Source of the DNA: Angiostrongylus vasorum | Lineage: Eukaryota > Nematoda > Chromadorea > Rhabditida > Metastrongylidae | NCBI GenBank assembly: GCA_018806985.1 | Contig: JADANN010000443.1 | Coordinates: 4,276,667-4,340,666, forward strand | DNA: 64,000 nt | Reading direction: 5' to 3' | In this document: piece after piece, positions 36,783 to 49,029 of the stretch | How positions within the stretch are numbered: position 1 is the stretch's first letter | Layout: each line of letters starts with the position of its first letter | Translations under genes and position numbers: made by a program | The notes under the pieces: model-generated | What the model saw: the letters and a program-made list of their open reading frames with translations, nothing else | Databases searched by the model: none | What the model was told of the DNA's origin: nothing

Positions 36783-39700
36783 TCATCCTCCGCCGTTTTC
36801 GATTCTCTTCCATTTTTGTCTTCGCCTCATTTTCCGTTTCTGTTCAGCTGAAACCTTTCCACGAGAGAATATCTTCTTTTTCAAGTTGACCTTCACATAG
36901 TTCCCTTTCAGCTTTTTCGATGGCGCACCACTATTAGGCGTAGGCCTAAACAACGAGTTGGTCAATAGAACTCATTATACTGAAGCTAACAAATTTCAAT
37001 CCCCATGATAATAGTGCTCAGATCACAGATAGACAACAACTGAAGTGTCAAAAGAATCGAAAGACTTCTAGTCTTAATGTCAGCACTCTCCTAACGCAAT
37101 ACAATTTTTTACAACAGTAATCAACTAACCGCTTGAACTCTCTTTTCACCACGTGTTCCTTCTCAGGATAAAATGCCACAGTTGTGTCCTTTTTAGATAC
37201 TCTACGCTTCTTTGATGGAATTTTTTCCGGTGTAAATGGTTTCAGTACCTCTTTCCGTTTACATTTCTCTGGCGTGGGTAGTAGTAAATGTTCAGCATTC
37301 TTAAACGTTTTAATCATCATCAGCAAATGTAATGTATAACATCGTTCAAACTAAACTCGAAACCAATCGGAACCAAGACCGGGCAAGTAATTTAACTGAA
37401 GAAACGAGAAAGATATTCATGTTGCTTTTCACGTCTTCAATCCCTTACTGACACAAGATCACTGTTTACTGACCTTCACTGAAATTTCTTTTTGCAGAAA
37501 CGGCTTTCTTGGAGAGCGCAGTGGTGATTCTCCAGAAGTTTGCGTGAATACCATAGTTTTTTGTGGACTTATATCACTCCAAGCGACCGGCTGACCTACA
37601 AGGTCATGTGAAAATTTCATTAAAAAACACTTTAAAAATTTAGCATGGTCGAAAATGCTATAGATCGACATTTCAATTAAAAAGACTGTCTCACAGTGGT
37701 ACAAAATCAGCACTGCTTCCGACTAAAAAACAGACAGTCAAAAAAGAAAGAAAAAAGGAAACTACTACATGCCACAAAGGGGATATTCAATATTTAACAT
37801 TGCACAGTGACAATTGGGTATTGTCTGTAATATGGAATCATATTAACTCCTATGTTAGTGAACATTGCATAACATCGCAGTTTTCATTTCCACATTTTCC
37901 GAACGTAAAAGTTGGACAGCACAAGAACGAACGCAGTCTGACTAGCAACTGTACTTAGTGGATTAGCGAAAGTTAAAACTATTTGAACTCCACAAACTAA
38001 ACATCAGAAGCAATTACACTAACCTTTCTTAGGTGTGTCAAAAAGTGATGTAAATACGGGAAGTTCTGCAGGCTGCAAATGTAAAACATGTAAAAAGAAG
38101 AGCAACAAAAGACGATGCAGTGATAACTAACCCTCGTTCCACTAACAGACACCTTCGAAGAGGTCATCGGACTAGAAATCGACTTTGCTTTTCCAGAGGC
38201 AGTGTCACTGTTTCCTGAGGTGGAATTCAAAGTTTTGTCGAATTTTACCTTAAATAAAGGATTATTAATAGAACTCTAAGGACCCTGTGCAATACAGACG
38301 CAGCTTCCAGATTCTTCTACACTATTTTACAATCATTCACAACCAGAAAAAACAGGATCTATACTTTGCAAAATATGCACCGGTGAGCAAGCAGAAGAGA
38401 TAGTCGAAGCGAATGACCCTTTTGTGAGTTCCGTTCGAGTCCCCATAATTTCCGAATTCTCACATTGTCTACGAGCTTCCAAAGGTTTTTTCATCGGACT
38501 GTTTTCGTCCTCCAGATGTGGTCGTTTCAAACAGACTTTGGCTCTGCGTGGTGCATTATCTCCTGTGAAGCTGCTGCTGACTACGGAACCACCGAAATAT
38601 TCTTCTGAAATCTGGTCAAACATAGTATATTTCGACAAGACACATAAGGAGGGCATGTCACACTTGGGAAAAAAATAAACGTAAAACTTCTGCCATGAGT
38701 CAATTTTGTCTCGATAAAGATCACTGCGAAATCCTTGACTAATGCAAAAACTAAAGATGGGAATTATTTTCAATTGACCAGTTAAGTTACTAATAACATC
38801 AAAGTGAAGTGAGTATAAAAAGTTGACAAAATGTTGCCGAGGTTTTTAATTCAACACCATAAAGCATAAAAGCATTCGGCTTTTAACAAACCTTTATTCC
38901 AAAAGATGGGTAAAGCACTCGAATCCATTAAGCACCGTAGACATGGATGCATACTTGGAGTGTACGGTGAACTGCGGGAGCCTCGCAGTGCATCAATCAG
39001 TGTTTTCATCCTCCTAGACCAGTCTACCATCAATTTGCCAGAAGCCGGGGCAGTCGTTTGGTTTATTTAGGGATAAAGATGTAACCAATGACTCTGTGTG
39101 TATTGCAATGCATCTCTGACCACTGCGCTACACAAGCTTATATCCAGTTTCACATCGAACTTCCAATCCTGATCGTGCAAAAAAAGCGAGAGGACCATGG
39201 TTTGTACCGCATCGTACACATACCACTCACACACACTTGACATTTGAACGGCACGTCCTCACTGATTGTGCGGGCCCCCAGTATAATCGCCATTTATCGG
39301 AGATTTGCTGGTTAAGCCATTGTGGTTCCCTGGAAAGCCCGAGGTCAGCCTGCCCAAAGTCTGCCCCAGGTCTTCACCACCACGGGCAGTCGCAGCCCTT
39401 GTGGATCAGAGGGAGATTTGCCACCATGTGACTTTGATACCAAGACGGTGGTGGATCCTGGTATTGGTTTACTCTTAGCTAGGCTTCCTGATGGAAACGC
39501 CGGACTTTTTCTCAGCTTGGGAGACCCTGCCGGAGAGGACGAATCCCCTTGCTGTACATCACAGCCCGACACCCAGGAACACCTCCCAGCCACAATGAGG
39601 CGGTAAACCGTTGGGAGGCATACCACTCATAGCTCGCTTTTATCAGCGTTCGTTAACAAAGTGTTGTAATGTTGCATTCGACTTGTAACTCTAAAAAGCT

Positions 39701-40803
39701 CGTGAACAAAGGCAAATAATTCAGTTTGGTTTGCAGAACAAACATGACTTCTTGCCATTGTAGATCACATTTGATTATTTCTAACTTTTTGGATTCCAGT
39801 TTCATTCATACCGCTATGGACTGAGACATCAATCAATGGTACTATCGAAACAGTGCTAGTGTTTTCATGACGTATATCAAATATTAATGGACATAACTTA
39901 AATAAATTTGAATCACCATTGTCCTTAAAAACAATTCACCGCAGAATGCAACACAATGATACGTCACCAATCTTTAGCGCTTTTAAAAAACAGCCAGTAA
40001 CCATAGTTATACTCGATACAATGTCAGCGTGTAGGCGAGTTCTAAATGATGTCACTTCCTACAAGTAACTCTAAAGGCATGGCTTCTTGAGTGCTACATG
40101 GAAAGGGATTACTTCTGTTGATCTTCCGTTAAGATCCTACAGTATTCTTCTTAAAAACATACAGCAGCACAACCTCCATAAAAGACATTCAAAAAATTGT
40201 CGCACGTTTTATACTTACTGTTTTGTCGACTTTCTAGTAATGCACCTCAATGACGACGAATCTGGTAACTAAAGTTAATTAATTGTGGAGACTTCTCAAG
40301 GGAACACTTGATATGGATGACCTATTTTTCGTAAAATGGGCTGACTCCCACGATTCATTCAATGGACCGATCTTACCACATTTGGGCAAAAAACCCCACA
40401 TTTTTACCTTTCAAGAAGTGGACAATTATGAATTGTTCAAGAGATTCATTTACGAGTCGTAGCGTTCACTAGGCCAAAGGTGTCTTATGTCAGCCCAGTG
40501 GGATATTACTCTATAGAAACATCGGAAACAACTCAAACAGATACATAGGTACCCGATAAAAGTAACTTGATAAGAAAACCTTCAAACCACCACTGAGAAT
40601 ATAACTAGCAGATATGTTTAGTCAGTCAAAAACATAAATAAAATGTCAAAAAATGTGGAAGGAACGATGAGACTTGTGGAGAACAACAGACAGGACTAAA
40701 GCTTACCCTTCACATGATTAGGAGCCATAATGTAATCACTCTTCGTCGGCGTTCGACCATATATTTCTAGAAAAGCTGCACGCCATTTCACTACGGATGT
40801 CAT
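36783..40803 (-). CDS. sld-2: SLD-2-like DNA replication initiation factor (Sld2/RECQL4 N-terminal type)
   Basis: Sld2-type proteins are phosphorylated by S-phase CDK and bind Dpb11/TopBP1 (MUS-101 in worms) to activate the replicative helicase at origins in the nucleus. Exons in coding order: 40707-40803, 40219-40261 (uncertain), 38381-38738, 38132-38248, 38024-38072, 37474-37595, 37130-37299, 36783-36945. Phases agree throughout, giving about 372 aa. Exon 1 has the Sld2 N-terminal pattern (KWRAAFLEIYGRTPTKSDY). The last exon has the basic motif NYVKVNLKKKIFSRGK shared with the RECQL4 N-terminal region, followed by an Arg/Lys-rich tail and a stop, with no helicase domain, as in worm SLD-2. 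Eight S/T-P-x-K/R sites are visible (TPTK, SPMK, TPKK, SPQK, SPLR, SPRK, TPEK twice). The ATG is one base from an acceptor-like AG. Exon 2 and the start of exon 3 are the weakest parts. Confidence 0.8.
38870..39140 (-). repeat. S3 SINE fragment and tRNA-like head inside sld-2 intron 2
   Basis: 38905-38945 matches the complement of the S3 tail at 18520-18550. 39090-39135 (gcaatgcatctctgaccact, gcgctacaca) is an S1-type promoter end on the minus strand. Confidence 0.5.
39245..39625 (-). mobile_element. F-family non-autonomous element, clearest copy
   Basis: In sld-2 intron 2, in sense orientation with the gene. On the plus strand: gattgtgcgggcccccag (the RTE ORF2 tail, reverse complement), tgtggttccctggaaagccc, ttcaccaccacgggcag, ttgccaccatgtgactttg, ttactcttagctaggcttcc, and ccacaatgaggcggtaaacc. 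About 380 bp. Confidence 0.7.
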
Positions 40804-40812
40804 CCTAAAAAT
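40804..40812 (-). promoter_or_regulatory. Acceptor-like site before sld-2 ATG (possible trans-splice site)
   Basis: On the minus strand the sequence is ctatttttag, then g, then ATG. This matches the arrangement at innexin B and suggests SL trans-splicing. Confidence 0.5.
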
Positions 40813-41177
40813 AGCACTTGTGGGATGAAAAAAGTAGAGAAAGAAAGGATGAAACATACTATGACATGTCTATTAGAGATAATGGCTAACATAAACGACT
40901 TTGGACCTTTCTCTTAAACTTTACCTACGACATTACGACTTATGTAAAAAACAGGGCTGTTGGAAATGAAAGGTTCAGATCTTTAAAGTACTAATTGCAG
41001 ATCAAAAAAAGGGAAAGAATTATGGAGCACAGTAAAATTAACAGCATGAAATTATTGATTGAACACAAAGGATAAGAGTATGGAAAGGCTTGCAAAATGT
41101 AACGAAGCACGATACTGCAGAGTGCGAAGAGATTTTCCAAGCAACTCTAGTATTCTTAATGACCTTCGATAACACCG

Positions 41178-41720
41178 TTACACAAGATCTATCCATTCTG
41201 ATAAAATATCACTCATGAAAATGTATCCAGAAATGTGTAGGAATGGGAACACAATGGGAACCTTCTGTGTGAGTCTGGTTTGTCCAAAACAGCGGTGACG
41301 TTCGATGACGTCCCTGCACGTTTGAATTGACGAAACAGGCGCGCAAAAAGCGCTGCCTCGCATGTCGTGGAGCGCCATAGTTGACGTGGGCCGTCTATGA
41401 AGTCATCTAGTGACTTTTCGAGTAATATTCACGCAGTATAAACCAACAAGCCGGAAAATCGACGCTGCCTGGTTAAATAAACCAATTGTATGGTTCCGGA
41501 GACCGTCGACGCTTCACGAAAACAACTAGGAATCGCAATTTCACGCTTCAGAACATCGTTCCCGTTCCCACGTTTCAAGGATATGCATGCGTCAACACAT
41601 GACACTGACTAGCTCTGTGAGTCACTGAAGCGCTTTTCCAGACGAATGGCGACGAAAAAAAGGTGCTCGAAGGCCAACTGGGAACTTATCGCTAGCTGTT
41701 GCGCTACATTTCAACCATAA
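41178..41720. other. GC-richer stretch upstream of sld-2
   Basis: Contains a minus-strand frame starting MALHDMRGSAFCAPVSS and ending TRLTQK at an aag|gttccc donor-like site, in a CpG-rich setting. It could be a promoter-proximal exon or part of an unrecognised repeat. No splice partner was found. Confidence 0.25.
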
Positions 41721-42079
41721 ACTTTTACTAAACACAAACAAGCTGAAAACTAGCTGGATGTACTGTAGACAGTACTGAAAGGTTATATTTCTCATAGATG
41801 CTTCGGTGAGAATAAAAAATTCGTGACAGGCGCTTTACAGTTATGACGCTTAATAGTTAGGGGTTACCCTAGTAGACTCCCGACAATTTTGTATTTAAAA
41901 CTTTTTTTTACCACGATTTAAAACTAATTGTTAAGACACTAAAATCCTACGCAACTTCTTTATTTCAAAAATTGGTTCTTGAAGAAATTTTTTGATTTCA
42001 AAGACATCCTATAAAACTACCAGAACATTACGAATGAGGGCACTCAGTGCATCACACTAAGTTAAACACATGTATGCAG

Positions 42080-42083
42080 ACAC

Positions 42084-42118
<35 letters not shown>

Positions 42119-42318
42119 TATTATATATAAAGAAACTCGTAGGACGCAATGTAGAGGTGCTCTGCAACGCCCTACAGGGTCTTTGGTTAGACCCCGCGCT
42201 CTAGACAAACCAAGCCCTTTAGGGCCAAATGTACATCCACTCAACCCTATGATGATTATTAGAGACGAATCTATGTCGCATCCTTAAAGGATTGATCGAC
42301 GATAAAACGTTTAGTAAC
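42080..42318 (+). repeat. (TA)n tract followed by decayed tRNA-like SINE
   Basis: TA repeats at 42083-42128, then gtaggacgcaatgtagaggt and ggttagaccccgcgctc (B-box-like), and an end resembling the S1 tail (ggattgatcgacgataaaac). Confidence 0.6.
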
Positions 42319-42544
42319 TAAATATAACCACTGTGGTCCAGTAATGAAAAGCGATATTGGTCGCGCAGACGTTTTTGTCCAGTTCTCTATTTTTTAAAAT
42401 TTCTTCTTTTTTTCACATGCTAGCTAGAAAGCAGTCCATAGCTCTCATTTTTCTCGTTCTCGAATCTTTACAGTGTTCACTGATTTCAACTGATTACAAG
42501 ACCTAGCAGTGATTTTCTATATGACTGGCATGACAGAAGGCTGA

Positions 42545-43375
42545 TTTAGAAACTTTTATTTGGCTAACGTTTCGGCGCCTTCGCCTTTCTCAGAGCCGTG
42601 TTGTTCCGTGTCGATGGTCCCAAGCTGCTCGTTGTGGAGATGTGGGTGTTCGTAGTCGCATCGAATCGAAACCAGTAGAATGAGTACCACTCGAATGGAG
42701 AACTTCACTAAGCGGTGCCATCTAGTACAGAACGGATGTTCGTCAGTTGTTATGCAATATGATCTGCTTTTTTCGGGAATTCGTCCTGTAGCAGTCGATA
42801 CTTCATCTGCAGGTACATAGCCTGACAATATCTTAAAAGCCGACTTTCATTAAACCTCAATAGTAATCATCAACAACTCTCTGTTGAGAGCCCAAACGTT
42901 AGCAGAATAAAAGCTTTTCATACAAACCTCCTGTCAGGTCAGTCATATAAAATTATTAATTATTCTTATCGAGATTTAATGAAATTTGGTTTTTAAGACA
43001 TTGTCACGCTTCGTGCCAGAAAAAGAAGCACCTAATGCTATAAGTCGCATTCCTCACCAAAAGGCAGATCATATTGGAAAGGAGGAATAGACTAACATCC
43101 GTCCTGTATAAAAAGGGCATCGTAGAGTGAGGTTTCCCACTCCGGCGGTGCTCCCTTTACTGGATTCGATTCGATGCGAACACGAACACCCACATCGCCA
43201 CAACGACCAGCTTGTGAGCACTGACTCGGATCAACACGGATCTGAAGAAAGCGAAGGTGTCGAAACATTGGCCGAATAAAAGTTTTTACACCAACTCGTC
43301 TCAACCCAGTCATGCAGAAAATTGTTGATTACTCTTACCGAGGTCTAATAAAAGTCGGTTTTTAAGATCCAGTAG
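42545..43375. repeat. Large fold-back, G family, both arms present
   Basis: Left arm on the minus strand ends QHGSEKGEGAETLAK-stop; right arm on the plus strand ends QHGSEESEGVETLAE-stop, then cgaataaaagtttttacacc. Both arms carry caacgagc/gaccagcttg and hundreds of bases of matching inverted sequence, and both ends share acgaggtctaataaaagtcg-like sequence. About 830 bp with no transposase. Confidence 0.75.
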
Positions 43376-44189
43376 CATTCATCTATTTTTAGGGAAGGCT
43401 GAATACTAATATTCGACGCGGGGGCATACTTGTTATTGAACCGGACCGCATTTATTTGTTTGTCAGAGGGGTCTCTCTAACAAAAAACCAATCGTAGTGA
43501 CTTCCGATGCAGCTAACGATCTTCAACACATACACAATTTCATATTCTGTTGAATATTACTAAATATAGACTCTGACCAATTCTCACATCATCGTATTTA
43601 CTATTACAACTCTACCATAATCTATTTCAGTAATCTAAACCTAAACCAAGTGGTGTTACATTGGAATCGAGATCAGGTGAAGAGAATGAGTCCATCAGAT
43701 GGAAAGCCAATATTGCATAAACCATCAGCATAGGTTATCTAATGAATTCATTAAGTGGATTTACAAGTCTTTAGAACTTAGGAACTATGAGATTCCCCTA
43801 AAAATATGACACCTAAAATTTATTGATAAGAAGTGTAACTGGGAAGGAATAGATAATGAAGACGTTAACACTATGACGGAAAAGCATGGAAATCAAGTTA
43901 TCTTTAAAAATCACATTATGGGTTCACATTCATATCGACTGAAATCTTCCTCGAGACTCACTTCACAGTGGCGTTTCTTGTTATCGAGTTTTGACTCCCC
44001 ATGATGACATTTGTTGTCGTGTTTTCATTGATGGCTCGTTAAGTCACTCATGATTAAAAAGAACTCAACTACCAAGAAGCGGAGAACGCAAAATAAGAGT
44101 GGATTACTATTCCCATGTTTATTCTTTACCTACTTACTTGTTTACTTAGTCATTTACATAGTTATAGAGATGACCCATCTTCACATCTC

Positions 44190-44550
44190 TTGTGGATCCC
44201 AGCACTTCTTGCTTGATTCCATTGCCTTGAAACTGTCACCCGCACAGTTGATTAGATTCAAGCATGGGCTAGGCCTCGAAATGAGGTTAACATCTTCGCT
44301 CTCACTGACACGTGGAATGTTGATCGGTGATGGTTTTTCCTACGAAGCCCAGATGGACGTGCGAGTTCGCTCGCACGTTGTCGTCGTACGCTCAGTTATC
44401 AGACCATGTGGATCGGAGAAAAATTTGCTGCCTTCGATTCGCATTCTTCTGGGACTATAGCGATTTCAGTGATGGCACGGAATCCAGTGAATGGTCGACC
44501 AACCACTCCAGGGCGATGCGACAAGCCAAATCCCGTATTTAATTGATTAC
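44190..44550 (+). repeat. H-family repeat
   Basis: The block tgtggatcggagaaaaattt, gctgccttcgattcgcattc, and the ending gcgatgcgacaagccaaatc are found again, diverged, at 57540-57740. Another part (tgtggatcccagcacttcttgc) recurs at 28575. It contains a 136-codon frame (44050-44460) that is probably not a gene. Confidence 0.55.
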
Positions 44551-45689
44551 CAAGTTTTAATACTGGTGTAAATAAAATCCCTGGTGAAACTCATATAAAT
44601 GGCGAAAATGCCTGTAACACAAGACTTGAAGACTTTCTGATCAAGTTATCGCACCACTTGAGAGCATTCATCGACACAAAGGGCTAGGACTTGCGATGGA
44701 CTGTAGAAATATAAGTATGGTTGAGCATGTAAGTGTTCAATTGAAATTGTACGTTGAGGTGACTTTAAAAATCCACCAACCACTTCCGGGAAGAGGTCCT
44801 TCCTACTTTAGCCAAAAAACACGATTGGAACAGGTGAACAGATCAACATTAATAATATTACTAAGCAGCGTTAACCACTTAGATTCCGTTCATCATTAGT
44901 GTTGCAATGGAAACCAAGCCAACAAGTCTCTTCAACTTTTTAACAAATAGGCACCAACTTTAAAACAATCTCATTGGAAGGTATGACTTATCAGTGAGAG
45001 CAACACGGGTAATCTAAAAGAAAGCGGCGAGGAATCCCTTACACGGAAACGTGACTTTACTAAGAAAATCAAGTTACAAACGTACCTTAAAATGTCAGCT
45101 ATTGGCTAAGTCATTCCTAAAAACCGACTTCATTTAACCCCGACACATACTAACCTCGGGTCAGCTCAATAATCGAAGAAGCTATCCACAAAGTTTTTTA
45201 AAAGTTGACTTTCAAAAAAAGCTCGTTAGCGTTACTCTCATGCACTAGTAATCCTATAGGTAAAATAATATGCGAAATAACGACATATGGTTGGTAGACT
45301 TACCATTCCCAAGGGTTTGCCACCTCAGCGTGGCATACCAACTGGTTCATCCAAAACCAACCAAGATGAGGACTTCTATAATTGCACTTAAAAGTTCTCC
45401 AGATAGTAGATCTCTAGGAGCAAGTATAGGAAAAAAGAACATCCTCACAAGCACGCTAAACTCCCTCCAGTTCAGAAGAGGTGACGACTGAATAGAGTGA
45501 AGACCGGCGAAAGTTCTGACAGACTGCTTTCTTGGACTTGCAAGGGAAAAATGATATGCTTAAGCATCAAGGTGAAAGCCAAATGTAAAGAGTTCTAGAC
45601 TGATTTATGTTGAAAGTAGGCGCTTAAAATATCACGTGTCATCTGTTGTTCTCTTTTTAAAGCAATCGCGGGGTCAGCACACCTTTACT

Positions 45690-46215
45690 TCCTTACAAAT
45701 ACAAAATATACAACGCAACGGTAGTTGACGTTTCGGCAGCATCGCCTTCTTCATAGAAATAGAAAGTTAATAGAAATAACATAAAGGTTAACAGAAAGTC
45801 GATGTTGGGAATCACGTGTCATGTTTGTAATAAGAAACTCGTCATCTCAGGAATTGAAACAATCAGTCAGGAAAAAAAAGCGAATGAATGAGGAGGGTTG
45901 CATAGCACTGAGGAAGGCATCACGACGAGGAGGAGCTGCTGTGCCACGAAAAATATCTCTTCGACGACTGTGTATCCACTGTACGGATAGGGACCGTCAC
46001 ACAGCATCAACACTAAGCTTGCTGAGAGCAGAAGTAGATCAAGTCATGGACCTATATGAAGCTGCTGTATGCGAATGAAAATTTACGCACTAACGTTTAT
46101 CTCGTGAGTCTAAGAAAGTGTTTAAATGAGTGCATTGCGCGTCAATTTGACTCTTCTAGGCTCTGAAGAAGGTGAATCCGACGAAACATTAGCCGGTAAT
46201 GTGCGGAGTAGATCT
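45690..46215. repeat. Fold-back, G1 type, with coding-like ending
   Basis: Left end tgacgtttcggcagcatcgc, right end ctctgaagaaggtgaatcc (GSEEGESDETLA). The internal part from 46040 (gctgctgtatgcgaatgaa) matches 2885-2905. It encloses an 85-codon basic frame with no recognisable family. Confidence 0.6.
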
Positions 46216-46479
46216 TGTTGCTAGTCTTGTTAGTCCTTTCACGACTGCAGCCATTCGCGTGTCCAGCTCGTCGGACCACCTTTCATTCGAGCGCAACTGA
46301 ATTGTGCATTGAAATCAAGATGTGCAGTCTGAAGCGTGCAGCAACGCAGGTATTGAAATCAATGTGCGTGGTCGTGAAAGGACTAACAAGCTTACGTCTA
46401 CTCACAAAGAAAACAATGGATTATTTGATCAATGCCGAGGTTAAGAGGAAGTCGATCTTGTGAGCAGTAAAAAGATTCT

Positions 46480-46835
46480 GCTGAAGTCGCCCGGCCTGCT
46501 CACACCGTCCGTGTGTCGTGCCGATAGTGACGTCAGCGCCAGCGTCACTCGGCCCGGCCACCGCATGCGGCGTCGCGCACGACACGCCCTGCGTCCCTGG
46601 CGCTGCGGACCGGCCGCGTGCTTCATGCACTCGATGACGACAACGGCCGCCCAACCACCGTCGGCCAGCGCTCCCGTCTGAGCTGCTCCCGCCAGCCGCT
46701 CGCTGTTCGTCGCCATCTCCGTCGCTGAGCTGGTGCTGATCGCTAGATCGCCAGATCGCCTACCAGTGGTTCGGTCGAGTTCGAAGCTGTCCTGCCGCCA
46801 CTGCTCCGTCGGCCGCGACGACCTGCACATCGGCT
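46480..46835. promoter_or_regulatory. GC- and CpG-rich island, candidate promoter
   Basis: About 355 bp of strongly GC-rich sequence in an AT-rich genome, with dense CpG and no match to other repeats in the window. It leads directly into the candidate exon at 46836. Open frames occur on both strands because of composition. Confidence 0.45.
46528..46535. promoter_or_regulatory. CRE-like site (TGACGTCA) in the GC-rich island
   Basis: Perfect palindromic TGACGTCA, the CREB/ATF site, about 300 bp before the candidate ATG at 46836. A single 8-mer match in GC-rich DNA; weak evidence alone. Confidence 0.35.
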
Positions 46836-47139
46836 ATGAACTCATTGGAACTTGACGATGATGCCTTTTACATCTGTACTGAGATGTCGCCGCGTTGCTT
46901 TGTCGTTCAAAAGGTTCGTCCACATGAGTCTTCTTATTGCTTCGTCATTATTTATGAGTAACTTTATCGCTTCATTCTTCGTTTTTCCTTGTTTATAGCG
47001 GTCCGTTGGAAAGTTTATGGCATTGTTATCTGCTATAGCTCACATCTCACCTCTACAATTGAACACCACACTTCTCTTTCGGTCTCCTCGCTGTTGCACT
47101 TCCTCAGCCAACGTACATCTTCCATCAGCCGCTGTATGA
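46836..47139 (+). CDS. Possible unrecognised two-exon gene starting at a GC-rich island
   Basis: Exon 1 (46836-46913) reads MNSLELDDDAFYICTEMS and ends CFVVQK at aag|gttcgt, phase 0. Exon 2 (46999-47139) follows the acceptor gtttatag and reads RSVGKFMALLSAIAHISPL to a stop, also in phase. The product would be about 72 aa, or longer if the internal donor aac|gtacat is used. The frame is open upstream of the ATG into the island for about 30 codons. It matches no repeat family seen here and no protein family I recognise. It lies between sld-2 and larp-5. Evidence is limited to composition, splice signals and protein-like sequence, so it may be chance. Confidence 0.35.
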
Positions 47140-48547
47140 ATTCACACAGTGCTCTGAATTTCCTCGTAACTCGTCATCCTTTTGATAGCACTTTCACACG
47201 TACTCTCTAGAATCTATCACCAGTTTTCAATTAAAATTTGAGAGTTGTATTTTATGGCAGGACGGGCGAAGAGCAGCTATGCGAATTCCCCATTTCGAGA
47301 AGTACTGCCATATTCCTATTGATTTATGTGTTTCATGAAAGCTGAACATTCGACCCTGTTCAAAAGTGATAGACTATAGCGAACCATTAGGTCGAAACGA
47401 ATATGAAGGTACTACTCATAACTGTAGGAGTTGAAGAGAACTTCCACTTAAGGTGGACTATCTGAAAATGTTCTCGGACCTTGCATCTATTTTGTACTTC
47501 CGTTATCAGTATCTGCTAGCATTGTGCTATAGCGTAGTACCACTAGTATTGGAGTGATACCGATGGTGATTTCCTTCGGAGCCTTACGAACCGCCTTATC
47601 TCTAATGTTTTCGAAGATATCAGGTTTCCTGTGTGCTTCTAAACGCACCATCTCAACGTGGTCTAACGAACATGACGAACGGTGCAAGTATGGATGAGTA
47701 GTGGTTGTTATTGCCCGAATTTGGCACAATACGCCCACTTCTTTGAAGAACAAGATATCCAGACACCATCACACTATATCGTTTTTTGTAGTCATATTTC
47801 TAGACGCATCGTGCCTTCTTACGATCTTTACAGTACATTTAATCCTCATCGATGACTGGCTTCGTGTCCTTATTCTGCACATTGCTGTCATCGACAGCGA
47901 TTGGATGTGGAATTGACGAGTGCGCTCAGGAGCACGTTGTGGCTTATTGCTCAGGACTAGTAGTAACGGAAACTCGTCGACTTCTTGAGGACATTCTAAG
48001 ATTTTGTTCTCGAGGATTTCGAATTTGCCGAGATTTCTGAGAATTTTCGATGCCTGACTGCATTTGTCACTTGTCATTGAACGACCTCGAGCAATGTTGA
48101 AACATTACAGTCGTTATTTAATGCATAGCACCTTGCAGTGATCTCAAAACAGCGACGAACGATGAGTGAGGCATCATTTCTTATGGTTACAACGGTCTTG
48201 CTTTAACCCGCTTCGCTTCCCATCTGTCTTCTGAAATGTTGCAATTGATTTTTTTAATCACCAAGTCGCCGAACTTCTTGTCTTGTTCGGAAAAGGGATT
48301 ACCAAGGATTATATAGCACTTTTCGCTTGTCATGAGGAATTTGTTGAGTTGGCAAAATGTATTTTATCTCATTTAGATTTTATAGGATCATTGTTTATCC
48401 GTGAGGCTTGCCGAAACTGAAAAAAGAAAATTCCAATCGATTCCTAGCAGTGAAATAATTGGGGCAGTGAAACGACGCCGCTCAATTAATGAGATCCACC
48501 CCATGTAACTTAAACATATGACTGAATGATGAGCTTAAAGGATAAAA

Positions 48548-48809
48548 TAAAGAGCGTTCTTTCAGTTTTTTTTCAGTCAGTTGATGAGTTCTTGAGGAAT
48601 GCGTCATACATTCGATTTCTGGCTTATACAGTGACTCACAGTGGCCTACCGATGGACCAACTCCGTGCTTTTATCCTCTCAGACAAGGCTGGTACTAATT
48701 TGTTAATCTCGCAGGCCGGGAAGGTTTAGTGAGATCGAAGCATGGGATCGAACCGGCTATTACGTGTGAATTGCAGGACGCCTCTAATCGCTGCTCTTCA
48801 CATCCCCTA
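48548..48809 (-). repeat. tRNA-like SINE, S1
   Basis: Plus strand: ttcttgaggaatgcgtcata, ggcctaccgatggacc, gggatcgaaccggctattac (B box, reversed), and a decayed head near ctctaatcgctgctcttcac. Confidence 0.75.
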
Positions 48810-49029
48810 ATGATGACTTTAGCTTGGCGTAACATTGGAGAAACTAGTTTGTTCACGAGTTAGATCATGGATCAGATCAGAACGCTGCAGTATTCATTAA
48901 GAAGTAGTGAAAATTTTCTGTTTGGTGGTTATCAGATTGGTGACGCTTCTTGTATACAAAAACTATGTGTTTGGTACAACTTTCTATTTACTGCCTATTG
49001 TTTTTTTCGTAAGCCCCACTCAGGCTCCA

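Larger units (their letters stand above)
40813..46479. other. Repeat-rich region upstream of sld-2, no confirmed gene
   Basis: Holds a GC-richer stretch (41178-41720), a TA tract and SINE (42080-42318), a large fold-back (42545-43375), an H-family repeat (44190-44550) and a G1 element (45690-46215). Several open frames of 70-136 codons were read and match no family I know. Confidence 0.5.

Noticed and set aside
46441..46830. A 129-codon minus-strand frame in the GC island (MATNSERLAGAAQ inside it)
   Set aside because: GC-rich DNA gives open frames on several frames; the plus-strand frame with splice signals is the better candidate.
47487..48077. Two minus-strand frames of 88 and 102 codons
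   Set aside because: No recognisable family or splice structure; left unassigned.
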